Below, piece after piece: positions 34,861-43,021 of a stretch of DNA of 64,000 nt. The stretch covers positions 62,001 through 126,000 of the forward strand of contig NZ_LUKD01000005.1 of the NCBI RefSeq assembly GCF_001592745.1. The letters run 5' to 3'. A model generated the notes under the pieces. It saw nothing but the letters and a program-made list of their open reading frames with translations. It searched no databases and had not been told where the DNA came from. A program made the translations under genes and the position numbers. Source of the DNA: Bdellovibrio bacteriovorus. Its GTDB lineage: Bacteria > Bdellovibrionota > Bdellovibrionia > Bdellovibrionales > Bdellovibrionaceae. Every line of letters starts with the position of its first letter. Position 1 is the first letter of the stretch.

Positions 34861-37008
34861 ATGAATAGACTTGCACTCATTTTATTGCTTCTTCCAATCA
34901 GTGTTTTTGCCCAAGACGCAGAGACCGTTCCCACAGTGGAAACTCCCGTAGCCACCGAGACGGCAGAAAGCCGCATCGAAGGTATTCAGGTTCAGGGAAA
35001 TAAAGAAAATAAAAGTTATCAAGAAAGTACAGAAAGTATTTCGGTCCTAAAAAGCAATGAAGTTGATGCTCCCGTGCAGAAAGATTCTTTACAAGTCATC
35101 AATGCGGCTCCGAATGTCACTGTGAATAAAAATGACGACAGCTTCAGTATTCGCGGTATCAACAATACGGGCGTAACGGGATTTCAGAAAGACAATTTAT
35201 CTTCAGTTATTATCGATGGCGTTTTTCAAACAGATCTTGCCATCAAAGCCGGAAGTTTCGAATTGTGGGACACAGAACAGTTGGAACTTTACCGTGGACC
35301 TCAGTCGACGACTCAAGGCGTGAATTCCTTAGCCGGAAGCATTTTGCTATTTCATAACAAACCTTCGGATCAAAACGAGGTGGCAGGACGTTTAGGTTTT
35401 GGCAGCTACAATCGCTTCAATCTTGCAGCTTTAGGAAATACGGCATGGCTTGAAGGCGCCCTTAAGGGACGTATTTCTTATAGTCACGATCAAGACGATG
35501 GCTTCATCAAAAACGTTACGACAAATAATTCAAAATGGGGCAAAAAATCAAAAGACGCTCTTACTGTGGATTTGGTTTACGACCTGAATGCCACCGACTT
35601 CCTGCGCTGGAATACAAAACTATTTCAAAACGAAACGGGCGGAAATTACGTGCAAAGCACCAACCCGTTTGATTATGAAGTGAGCGAAGATGTTGATTCT
35701 GATAGTAAGACAAACAATCAACAGACTTCCTTGACTTACTCAAAACAAATCAATGAATTCTGGAGAAACGAAACCATCGCGGCTTACTCGATGGCAAAAA
35801 ATGACGAGACCAGCGATGCTGACGGTACGAGCAACCCGACGGCAGGCGTGCGCACTGAAGAGCATAACGACCGCTTTTTCAGCATTGAGAACCTTTTGAA
35901 ATACCAAAGTGCCGATGTGAAAAATGTTTTAGGTTTCCATGCTCACGACTATTACCTGAAAGACTACGCTCACTTTAATATTCTTTATCCTTTAGGTGGT
36001 AACGTCTATACGCCGATTGATTCTGTTCAGGAGACAGAGAAGTACCGCACCGTTTTTGCCCTGTTTGATTCTTACCTTTGGAAATTTTCAGAAAATCAAT
36101 CTATCAACTTAGGCCTGCGCTATGAGTTTGTAAAAAACAAATACGGTGCCCTGGTTGACGCTAAACGAACTCAGAACTTAGGTGGCGGCGTGAATGCCGT
36201 TATCGATAATTACTTAAACAGCGTTTCTGGAAGATACGAAGACACGGATGATAACTCTATTCTTCTTCCAAAGGTCGCGTACACGATCACTCAAGGTCAG
36301 CATACCTACGGTCTGACCTATTCTGAAGGCTACAGAACGGGGGGCCTCAGCATTAATCGTAAGCGCGCTCAGGTGGATAAGTACGATCCCGAAAAAACGA
36401 ATAACTACGAGTTGTCTTACAAGCTCGCTGAAAGTTTTGGAACTTTAAGTTCAAATGTCTTTTATACCGACTGGCAAGATCAACAGGTTTTGGTGCAACT
36501 TTCCAGCGACATTTTTGATACTCAAGTTGTTAACGCAGCTTCGTCTGAACTTTATGGTGCGGAAGTCGAGTTGACAATGACTCCGGCCGTACGACATCAA
36601 GTCACGGTCGGCGCGGGTTATGTAAAAACGCGTTTCAAGGACTTCGTCAGCGGAACCAAGGACTACTCAAACAACGAATTCCCTTTTGCCCCTAACTGGA
36701 CCGGTAAAATTAATTATGGTTATCAGGTCAGTGCTGAATGGACCGTAACAAGTACACTTCGTTACTTGGGAACATCTTACGGTAATGCCGAAAATACGAT
36801 CGACTCTCCAGAACAATTCTATTGGGATGGCAGCCTTCAATATGCTCTCAGCCAGTGGAATATGGGTGTGGATTTATACGTAAGAAATATTCTGAATTCG
36901 CAATATGTGATTTATGACCGCACGTCTTCTATCGGTGGCCAGACGGTGAATTACAAGCAAGTCAATTCACCTCAAGAGCTAGGCCTGAATTTGTCATGGT
37001 ACTTATAA
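34861..37008 (+). CDS. iutA: TonB-dependent ferric-siderophore receptor (IutA position)
   Basis: A 715-residue outer-membrane receptor. A signal peptide (MNRLALILLLLPISVFA) is followed by a plug domain (SFSIRGINNTGVTG, LELYRGPQSTTQG) and a C-terminal 22-strand barrel rich in alternating aromatic and polar residues, ending in ELGLNLSWYL. I placed the start at 34861, since the longer frame from 34762 runs inside iucD and lacks a signal sequence. It sits last in the operon, as iutA does in the classic aerobactin locus. The ligand is inferred to be the product of the cluster. Confidence 0.88.
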   Translation: MNRLALILLLLPISVFAQDAETVPTVETPVATETAESRIEGIQVQGNKENKSYQESTESISVLKSNEVDAPVQKDSLQVINAAPNVTVNKNDDSFSIRGINNTGVTGFQKDNLSSVIIDGVFQTDLAIKAGSFELWDTEQLELYRGPQSTTQGVNSLAGSILLFHNKPSDQNEVAGRLGFGSYNRFNLAALGNTAWLEGALKGRISYSHDQDDGFIKNVTTNNSKWGKKSKDALTVDLVYDLNATDFLRWNTKLFQNETGGNYVQSTNPFDYEVSEDVDSDSKTNNQQTSLTYSKQINEFWRNETIAAYSMAKNDETSDADGTSNPTAGVRTEEHNDRFFSIENLLKYQSADVKNVLGFHAHDYYLKDYAHFNILYPLGGNVYTPIDSVQETEKYRTVFALFDSYLWKFSENQSINLGLRYEFVKNKYGALVDAKRTQNLGGGVNAVIDNYLNSVSGRYEDTDDNSILLPKVAYTITQGQHTYGLTYSEGYRTGGLSINRKRAQVDKYDPEKTNNYELSYKLAESFGTLSSNVFYTDWQDQQVLVQLSSDIFDTQVVNAASSELYGAEVELTMTPAVRHQVTVGAGYVKTRFKDFVSGTKDYSNNEFPFAPNWTGKINYGYQVSAEWTVTSTLRYLGTSYGNAENTIDSPEQFYWDGSLQYALSQWNMGVDLYVRNILNSQYVIYDRTSSIGGQTVNYKQVNSPQELGLNLSWYL

Positions 37009-37015
37009 TCTAGAA

Positions 37016-37774
37016 TCAACCTTTGTTGCGCAGTTCACGTAAGTAAGTGAACTGCTGCACATTGCGCGCTAACAAAAAGGGATTGACCTTTTTTTCGATA
37101 AAAAGTTTTAACGGCACACTTGGGATATCAAGTCCTCTTCTATTGGTCAGTTCATTTTCGTAAAGTTCTAAATCTTCGTCATCGCCCGTGATGGGAGAAT
37201 CATCTAAACTTGAAAGCATCTTACAGAATTGCAGATTGGTTTCCGTGTATTCGTGAGTGCAATAAACCAGTGTTTCTGGCGGTAGCGCTTTAATACGTTG
37301 CAAACTGTGATACATCTGATCGTAGGTACCTTCAAAAAGACGTCCACAGCCTAAGCCAAACAGCACGTCTCCAGAAAAAAGCCACTTTTTATCTGCGCAC
37401 CAATACGCGACATGTCCCAAGGTATGACCGGGAAGCTCCATCACGGCAAAGGAAAAGTTTCCAAGTTGAATCTTGTCGCCCTCTTGTACATATTCAGAGG
37501 CAAAAGGAATTTGATTTTTATTCTTTAAAGGCGCATAGACGGGGGCTTTAAAAGCCTGCACCAGATCTTTCACTCCGCCAATATGATCATTGTGATGATG
37601 AGTCAGTAGCACCCCGTTTAAAGTGAGGTCGCGATCTTTTAAGTACTGAACGAGAGGCGCCGCTTCGCCTGGGTCCACAATCAAAGCCTTGCGCTCGTCT
37701 TCATCAAGTAAGATGAAGACGTAGTTATCTTCAAAAATGGGGACGAGTTCCACTCGCAGTAGGCCTGAGCTCAT
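37016..37774 (-). CDS. gloB: Hydroxyacylglutathione hydrolase-like metallo-beta-lactamase fold protein (GloB)
   Basis: A 252-residue cytoplasmic hydrolase. The binuclear metal motif is THHHNDHIGG (His59, His61, Asp63, His64), with later ligands in ELPGHTLGHVAYW, LFSGDVLFGLGCGR and YCTHEYTETNLQF. These, with the C-terminal helical part, fit glyoxalase II, which hydrolyses S-lactoylglutathione in methylglyoxal detoxification. It is convergent with iutA, only seven bases apart, with no hairpin between them. AGAGGG precedes the ATG. Confidence 0.88.
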   Translation of the reverse strand: MSSGLLRVELVPIFEDNYVFILLDEDERKALIVDPGEAAPLVQYLKDRDLTLNGVLLTHHHNDHIGGVKDLVQAFKAPVYAPLKNKNQIPFASEYVQEGDKIQLGNFSFAVMELPGHTLGHVAYWCADKKWLFSGDVLFGLGCGRLFEGTYDQMYHSLQRIKALPPETLVYCTHEYTETNLQFCKMLSSLDDSPITGDDEDLELYENELTNRRGLDIPSVPLKLFIEKKVNPFLLARNVQQFTYLRELRNKG

Positions 37775-37884
37775 CCCTCTATTGTCCCTTTTATTTTCGG
37801 GGAGGACAAGACCTAGGTGGGATTGATTGATAACAATAACTGGCCTTGGACGATCACCGACTTCCCTCTAAAATAAGTATTCCT

Positions 37885-38322
37885 ATGAAAATCAAAGTGG
37901 AACTCGAAGGCCGAGATTTAATTGAAGTGGACTGTGAAGGTGAAGATCTTCAGAAACCGGGAGCTATTAAAAAAGTCTCTATTTTAGGTTGTTCTGAATT
38001 TATGGGAATGATGCAACAGATGCGTCGCCATTTTGGAAACGATCTTAGTAAATGGCCTGTGCCAGACGGTCATGATCACTCCAGTCTTTTGCTCAAAGAA
38101 ATGATTTTAAAATTGCGGGGAGAATGGAATTTTCCCTATGACGAAGAAGAACTTTGTCACTGCCGAAGTGTTCCCGCTCATACGGTGGATCAAGCCATCG
38201 TTGCTGGGGCACATTCTCCCGAGGTCGTCACTCGTCAGACGTCAGCAAGTTCTAATTGCGGTACTTGTCGTCCCAATGTTCAAAAAATCATTGATTATCG
38301 TTTAGGAAGAAAGACGGCTTAG
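37885..38322 (+). CDS. BFD-like [2Fe-2S] protein with an extra N-terminal domain
   Basis: A 145-residue protein. The N-terminal 80 residues are of unknown fold (MKIKVELEGRDLIEVDCEG). Residues about 90-140 match the bacterioferritin-associated ferredoxin family: CHCRSVPAHTVDQAIVAGAH, then NCGTCRPNV, giving four cysteines for a [2Fe-2S] cluster. I chose the ATG at 37885; the longer frame starts at a TTG with no ribosome-binding site. It converges with, and overlaps by four bases, a second BFD-type gene on the other strand. It may act in iron mobilisation or electron transfer; partner unknown. Confidence 0.78.
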   Translation: MKIKVELEGRDLIEVDCEGEDLQKPGAIKKVSILGCSEFMGMMQQMRRHFGNDLSKWPVPDGHDHSSLLLKEMILKLRGEWNFPYDEEELCHCRSVPAHTVDQAIVAGAHSPEVVTRQTSASSNCGTCRPNVQKIIDYRLGRKTA

Positions 38323-38576
38323 TCTTTCTTAGGGCCGGGGCCTTTTCCGGTCAGGTCCTCGGTTATTTTATCGGGGAATGTCCCATTTTTTAGGTAATAT
38401 TCTAAGAGGGGACCCAGCTTGCGACGGCACGATCCTCCGCAGGGGCCAACACCGGCTGAGGTCGTATCGAATATGTCGTTCAATGTATGAGCGCCATTGC
38501 GAATAGCTTCTTCAATGGTTTCCCGGCTTATATTGTTGCAGCGACAGATGATTTCGCTCTTCTTTTTAGCGCCCAT
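38319..38576 (-). CDS. Bacterioferritin-associated ferredoxin-like protein
   Basis: An 85-residue protein consisting essentially of a BFD-like [2Fe-2S] domain: IICRCNNISRETIEEAIRNGAH and GPCGGSCRRKLGPLLE supply the four cysteines. Known Bfd reduces bacterioferritin to release stored iron, although many proteins with this domain serve other redox enzymes. The start at 38576 (MGAKKKSEI) is chosen because the longer frame to 38774 would lie inside greA. It is tail-to-tail with another BFD-like gene, an unusual arrangement, and divergent from greA. Confidence 0.82.
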   Translation of the reverse strand: MGAKKKSEIICRCNNISRETIEEAIRNGAHTLNDIFDTTSAGVGPCGGSCRRKLGPLLEYYLKNGTFPDKITEDLTGKGPGPKKD

Positions 38577-38703
38577 CTCACGATTGTAATGCCGTGCAAT
38601 GCAAAAGGGTATGGCTACAAGCCTAAAGTGCGGTGCGTTATATTGCGTTGATAAGTCCAGGAGAATCCTGTAAAACAAGTGTCCTTCTAACAACGGAGAA
38701 GAA

Positions 38704-39192
38704 ATGGCCACTAATACTACTGATAAACTTCCCATGACAATTCGCGGAAAAGCGATGCTTGAGGCCGAACTCAAGAAACTTCTGTTGGAAGAAAGACCTT
38801 CTGTGATCCGCGCGATCGAAGAAGCCCGTGCTCAAGGCGACATCTCTGAAAATGCAGAGTATGAGTCCGCAAAAGAGCGCCAGGCTATGATTGAAGGACG
38901 TATTGCTGAAATTCAGGGCAAACTTGCCGGTGCTGAAGTTATCGATACAGCTCAAATCAAAGCAGATCGCATCGTTTTTGGTGCGGTTGTTCAGATTGTG
39001 GACACGGAATCCGAAGAGGAAGTGACTTACCAAATCGTGGGAGTCGATGAATCTGACGTGAAAGCTGGTTTGATTTCCATCCTTTCTCCTTTAGCGCGTG
39101 CTTTGATCGGTAAACGTGTCGGTGACACAGTTACGGTGCAAAGTCCCAAAGGTGACAAGGAATTCGAAGTTCTTAACTTCCACTATAAGTAA
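38704..39192 (+). CDS. greA: Transcription elongation factor GreA
   Basis: A 162-residue cytoplasmic factor that rescues backtracked RNA polymerase by stimulating transcript cleavage. The N-terminal coiled-coil carries the tip motif GDISENAEYESAKERQ (45-60) with the catalytic acidic residues, and the C-terminal FKBP-like domain ends PLARALIGKRVGDTVTV. The length is typical. A GGAGAAG ribosome-binding site precedes the ATG. It diverges from the BFD-like gene at 38319-38576, with a 127-base shared control region. Confidence 0.95.
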   Translation: MATNTTDKLPMTIRGKAMLEAELKKLLLEERPSVIRAIEEARAQGDISENAEYESAKERQAMIEGRIAEIQGKLAGAEVIDTAQIKADRIVFGAVVQIVDTESEEEVTYQIVGVDESDVKAGLISILSPLARALIGKRVGDTVTVQSPKGDKEFEVLNFHYK

Positions 39193-39243
39193 TTTTCTTT
39201 GAAAAGACATTGTCGGTCCATGGCCTCCAAGAGACAATAGGTC

Positions 39244-41217
39244 ATGGACTCGCGCAAACGCTCTTACTCTCGATCAGCATCTGATAAACATCTCATTGCA
39301 GAACAGCCTGGAATGGTCATTCTTATTTCAGGTTTTTTATTGGCGTTTTTCATCGGCTACACAACCAAATCATTGTTGTCACCATCGCGAGTGGCAACAC
39401 GAATTGAAAAAGCAGCAAGCCACATCCACAAAGACATTAAAGTCACATTCAATTCAGCTCACTTCAGCTTGGCTGATGGCATTCTGCCTCGTATCGCTGT
39501 GATCATCACCGGTGTGCGCATGGAATCCGCGAAAGAATGTTGGGGAGCTCCGGTCCTGGAAGTGGATGAACTGCGTTTGCCATTTTCATTCTTAAACGTC
39601 TTGCGCGGTCGTGGTCCGATTAAAAACATTGAAGCAAATCTTGTTCAGTTGAACCTTCGCAACAGTATCAAAGACTGTGCCGCCGAAGAGATAGAGCAAC
39701 AGCAAGGGAGCGGAGCGGTGTCTGCGCCGCTAGTGACACTCACTCCGTCAGAGCCATCTACAAAATACCGCAACGACATCAGTGGAGTTTACGTACAAAA
39801 GCTGCGTATCACCGCTGAAAAGTATCCGCAGTATTATTCTGAGCTTCTAAATTTTGCAGTGAAAGTAAAATCCTTTGAGCCGCGCGTGATTGAACTCACA
39901 GCAAAGAGTCATCTTCTTAAAGACGATCAAGTGGGGGACTATCTTTCTCACGCTAATCTGTACATGCAATATAAAGAGTCTCCGGAGGCCACTGTGCAAA
40001 CGCACTTCTTCGGAAACTGGCGTGAGGGTCACTATAGTATCATTGCAAATTACACCATCGACGATCGCATGCTGGCGATTGAATCCGATTTAAAACACAT
40101 TCCGTTAAGTCAAATCCTAGGCATTCTTCAGAAATACAACCTGGCTTCGAAAGATTTAAATGGACGCCAAGTCTGGATTTCTTCTAAAGCCCGTATGATG
40201 GGGGCCGTGGATGATCTTTATAAAATCCCCTTGGAAGTGCGTGATCTAAGATTGGAAGGCGACTTAGGTGAAATGAAGGTCGATAAGATCGATATCACGG
40301 CTTTGGAACCCTTGAAGTACACTCCGATCATCGTCGATGTAAAGCGATTGGATATCGCGAAACTTTTGGTGTTGCTCAATCGTCCTAAGGATACCTCTGT
40401 TCTTGGCGAGCTCGGGAGTTTCACGGGGCGCGCCGAAATTCATTCGGATCGAAAAATGAAAATGTCTGGCGAGCATCGCGGACTAGAGTTTGTTTTTTCA
40501 AATAAGGGTCAAAGAGAAACTCAAGTTATCGAAAACATGGTCGGCGACATCAGTCTTGATGGTGACACTTGGAACTTTCAAGTAAAGCGGGTTGAACCAC
40601 GCGGCGGTGTTTTTATTGGCGATGTGAAAGTCAAAGCTGACCGCGACTTTGAAGAAATAAATATCAAAGCCGGAGTGGATGAAATTTCTTTTGCGGCCCC
40701 TGTGCAAAGCTTGATGACCAATGGTGGAGAAATCGGTCTGGTCAGTATCGACGGAGATATCCGTTTGAAAAAAGGACAGCTGGATTTCCTCAAAGGCCTG
40801 GTGCGTGTTGATGCGATGAATGTTGAGGGCATGCAGTTTAATAAAACCAAAGCTACTTTGGATTGGTCCCATGGTGAAGTTCAATTGAATACCCAAGTGC
40901 GCAGTCTGAAAGTTAGTTCCGCTTCTGCAGGGGCAGGAATTTTAAAACAAGTGACTGAGCCTTCTTGGTGGAATCAAAACGCGTTAACTATGTCGGATCT
41001 GACAGGGCAGTTTCAATTCAAAAGTCTTAAGAATTTAACCTGGAAGAACTTTCAGGCACAGACCGGCAAAAACGGCCGCTTGGTAACGGATGGATCTTGG
41101 AACGAAGAAGGCCGTTTAAAGGGACATGTGCACAATCGGGATGGTAAAGTTCATCGTCGTTGGGTGATTGAAGGAACGCGGGAAACGCCGGTATTCGTTG
41201 AAGACAAGAGGAAGTGA
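39244..41217 (+). CDS. AsmA-like single-pass membrane protein
   Basis: A 657-residue protein with one N-terminal membrane helix (about 24-44) and a long region of repetitive beta-strands exposed to the periplasm, with segments resembling AsmA/TamB-type repeats (for example LPRIAVIITGVRMES, VLEVDELRLPFSFLNVLRGRG). Proteins of that superfamily help move phospholipid between membranes; assignment here is by overall pattern only. It overlaps the GDPD gene by four bases and lies 52 bases after greA. Confidence 0.55.
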   Translation: MDSRKRSYSRSASDKHLIAEQPGMVILISGFLLAFFIGYTTKSLLSPSRVATRIEKAASHIHKDIKVTFNSAHFSLADGILPRIAVIITGVRMESAKECWGAPVLEVDELRLPFSFLNVLRGRGPIKNIEANLVQLNLRNSIKDCAAEEIEQQQGSGAVSAPLVTLTPSEPSTKYRNDISGVYVQKLRITAEKYPQYYSELLNFAVKVKSFEPRVIELTAKSHLLKDDQVGDYLSHANLYMQYKESPEATVQTHFFGNWREGHYSIIANYTIDDRMLAIESDLKHIPLSQILGILQKYNLASKDLNGRQVWISSKARMMGAVDDLYKIPLEVRDLRLEGDLGEMKVDKIDITALEPLKYTPIIVDVKRLDIAKLLVLLNRPKDTSVLGELGSFTGRAEIHSDRKMKMSGEHRGLEFVFSNKGQRETQVIENMVGDISLDGDTWNFQVKRVEPRGGVFIGDVKVKADRDFEEINIKAGVDEISFAAPVQSLMTNGGEIGLVSIDGDIRLKKGQLDFLKGLVRVDAMNVEGMQFNKTKATLDWSHGEVQLNTQVRSLKVSSASAGAGILKQVTEPSWWNQNALTMSDLTGQFQFKSLKNLTWKNFQAQTGKNGRLVTDGSWNEEGRLKGHVHNRDGKVHRRWVIEGTRETPVFVEDKRK

Positions 41218-42017
41218 TGATTTTTCTTGTCGTTCTTTTACTACTCGCACTTTTTCTTTTCTATAAGCATCTCACCTGGAAGGCTTTGCCATGGCCTGAC
41301 GGAGCAGTGAAGCCGCCTCCTTATCAGGGCCATCGTGGTTACTGGAAAGGAGGAGCACAAGAAAACACTCTGGCCTCTTTTGAGGCAGCCAAACAGCGCG
41401 GCTTGATGATGATCGAATTGGATATTCGCTTGTCGGGAGACGGAGTGCCGGTTGTCTTTCACGACACAGATTTAAAACGTCTTAAAGAGATCGAAAAGAT
41501 CGTTGCGCAAATGTCGGCTGCCGAATTAAGAGCCGAAGCGGATGCTCCCAGTTTGGAAGAAGTTTTTCAATCGAAGCTCGTTCCGTCGTTTATTAATATC
41601 GAGCTAAAGACATCAGCCATGTGGGATGGAACCCTGGAAAGGGCCGTCGCTGATCTTATTAAGAAATACAAGATGGAAAAACGGGTGCTCTTTTCAAGCT
41701 TCAATCCCTTATCCTTATGGCGCTTAAGTCATCTCCTGCCTGATGTACCGCGTGCTTTGTTAGCGACTCAAGAAGACGAGCCCGAAAATAAAATTTATTT
41801 AAAACATCTTTGGTTTGCACCTTACGTGCGCATTCACGCTTTACACTTGGATCATCACTACGTGAGCGTTGAAAATGTAAAGCAGTGGCTGAATAGAAAA
41901 GTACCCGTGGCGCTTTGGACAGTGAATGATAAAGAAAAAGCGGAAGCTTATCTAAAAGCAGGAGCTTTGAGTATTATTTCAGACACATTGGGAGAAAAGC
42001 CTTCAGCAAATTCGTGA
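41214..42017 (+). CDS. Glycerophosphodiester phosphodiesterase, membrane-anchored
   Basis: A 267-residue enzyme with an N-terminal hydrophobic anchor (residues 2-17). The GDPD catalytic set is intact: His40-Arg41 (GHRG), Glu50-Asn51 (QENT), Glu68 and Asp70 (IELDIR) and His83 (VFHDTD). It would hydrolyse glycerophosphodiesters from phospholipid breakdown to glycerol-3-phosphate and an alcohol. It is coupled to the AsmA-like gene by a four-base overlap, consistent with a shared role in membrane lipids. Possibly anchored with the active site in the periplasm. Confidence 0.88.
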   Translation: MMIFLVVLLLLALFLFYKHLTWKALPWPDGAVKPPPYQGHRGYWKGGAQENTLASFEAAKQRGLMMIELDIRLSGDGVPVVFHDTDLKRLKEIEKIVAQMSAAELRAEADAPSLEEVFQSKLVPSFINIELKTSAMWDGTLERAVADLIKKYKMEKRVLFSSFNPLSLWRLSHLLPDVPRALLATQEDEPENKIYLKHLWFAPYVRIHALHLDHHYVSVENVKQWLNRKVPVALWTVNDKEKAEAYLKAGALSIISDTLGEKPSANS

Positions 42018-42036
42018 AGGCTTCCCGATAAAACAA

Positions 42037-42273
42037 TTAAGAATTCTGTGTTTCTGTTTGTTTTTGTGATTGAGTCGCTTGCTGTGATGTGTGGTTCACT
42101 TGTTTGTGATCCTGGATGTCTTTAGGGTCCACGTCGATTTCGTTAAGACCTTGTTTAAAACCACGGATGGCTTTACCCAAACCTTGTCCTAACTGTGGAA
42201 GACGGCTTGGTCCAAAGAAAATCAAACCAAGAATTGCAAGAAGTAGAATGTGTGTAAGGCTAAACTCACCCAT
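42037..42273 (-). CDS. tatA: Twin-arginine translocase subunit TatA/TatE
   Basis: A 78-residue membrane protein: a hydrophobic helix (FSLTHILLLAILGLIFF), the FGPSRLPQLG hinge, an amphipathic helix (GLGKAIRGFKQGLNE) and a polar, Gln-rich tail. It forms the protein-conducting channel of the Tat pathway. No tatB or tatC is nearby. The ribosome-binding site GGAGGA lies inside one arm of a 10-base inverted repeat (42280-42330), which may control its translation. Confidence 0.92.
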   Translation of the reverse strand: MGEFSLTHILLLAILGLIFFGPSRLPQLGQGLGKAIRGFKQGLNEIDVDPKDIQDHKQVNHTSQQATQSQKQTETQNS

Positions 42274-42279
42274 GGGGGT

Positions 42280-42330
42280 TCCTCCCAGAAATTTCTTTAA
42301 GAATACACTTTTTAGACCTGTCTGGGAGGA
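42280..42330 (-). promoter_or_regulatory. Inverted repeat that would sequester the tatA ribosome-binding site
   Basis: Perfect 10-base complements at 42280-42289 and 42321-42330, 31 bases apart. On the tatA mRNA the order is TCCTCCCAGA, loop, TCTGGGAGGA, six bases, ATG. The Shine-Dalgarno sequence GGAGGA is entirely within the 3' arm. Confidence 0.5.
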
Positions 42331-42349
42331 AAATCAACGAGAACGGCGG

Positions 42350-42826
42350 TTATTCCACGGGCATTTCGACGATTTCAACCTGATCCGCGTCAGAGGCTTC
42401 TTGTTCTAAAGCGTTTGGAGCGTCTTCAGAGCCCACAGCAACGACTTTTGTACCTTCAGAGACGTTCTGTACCGGGGCCGTTTCCGTTGTAACAGCGGTT
42501 CTGCCAGGAAGTTCTTTAGCAATACCTTTAACTGGTCGAGCGGCTTGAACTTCTTTAACAGTCGGAGCTGAGTTTTTAGCGGATTTCTTACCGCCCATCT
42601 TTTTCAACTCTTTATCGTATTTGGCTTTCAGCTCAGAAAGCTCTTTTTGATAGTTTTTTCGGATTTCTTCGACCTGGTTATTGCGAGCCTCAGTGATACA
42701 AGCAGAGTAAGTTTGCATCGCGATTTCTTTAGCGGAAGCTCGGCATGTGAGTTCCGCCGAAGTTTGCTGAGTAAAAGCATTCGCACCAAACAAAATTGTC
42801 GCAAAAAATGAAAGAATCGTTTTCAT
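42350..42826 (-). CDS. Exported coiled-coil protein of unknown function
   Basis: A 158-residue protein with a signal peptide (MKTILSFFATILFGANA). The mature part starts with two cysteines (LTCRASA, YSACITEA) and a Lys/Glu-rich helix (about 50-80) predicted as coiled coil, then an Ala/Val/Thr/Glu-rich, probably disordered tail ending in VEMPVE. I recognise no family. It is upstream of tatA on the same strand, with 76 bases between. Confidence 0.65.
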   Translation of the reverse strand: MKTILSFFATILFGANAFTQQTSAELTCRASAKEIAMQTYSACITEARNNQVEEIRKNYQKELSELKAKYDKELKKMGGKKSAKNSAPTVKEVQAARPVKGIAKELPGRTAVTTETAPVQNVSEGTKVVAVGSEDAPNALEQEASDADQVEIVEMPVE

Positions 42827-43021
42827 AAGTTACCCCATTCAATCATCTTCCTAATCCAAGATCCGTGCCGTTCCCTTGTGGCGCAGAAGGCGTTAAGAGG
42901 TTAAGTCCCTTGTGTTTTTTACACTGCTGTACAGACAATTGGCGTCGTCCTGGGGGACTGCTCAATTACATATGGCATGTGGGTGCGGCCCAGTTAAAAT
43001 TAAGGGACGAAGGGGGTCGCC

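Noticed and set aside
38577-38774. A long N-terminal extension of the BFD-like gene
   Set aside because: It would run through the greA promoter and coding start and has no family match; the BFD domain itself starts after 38576.
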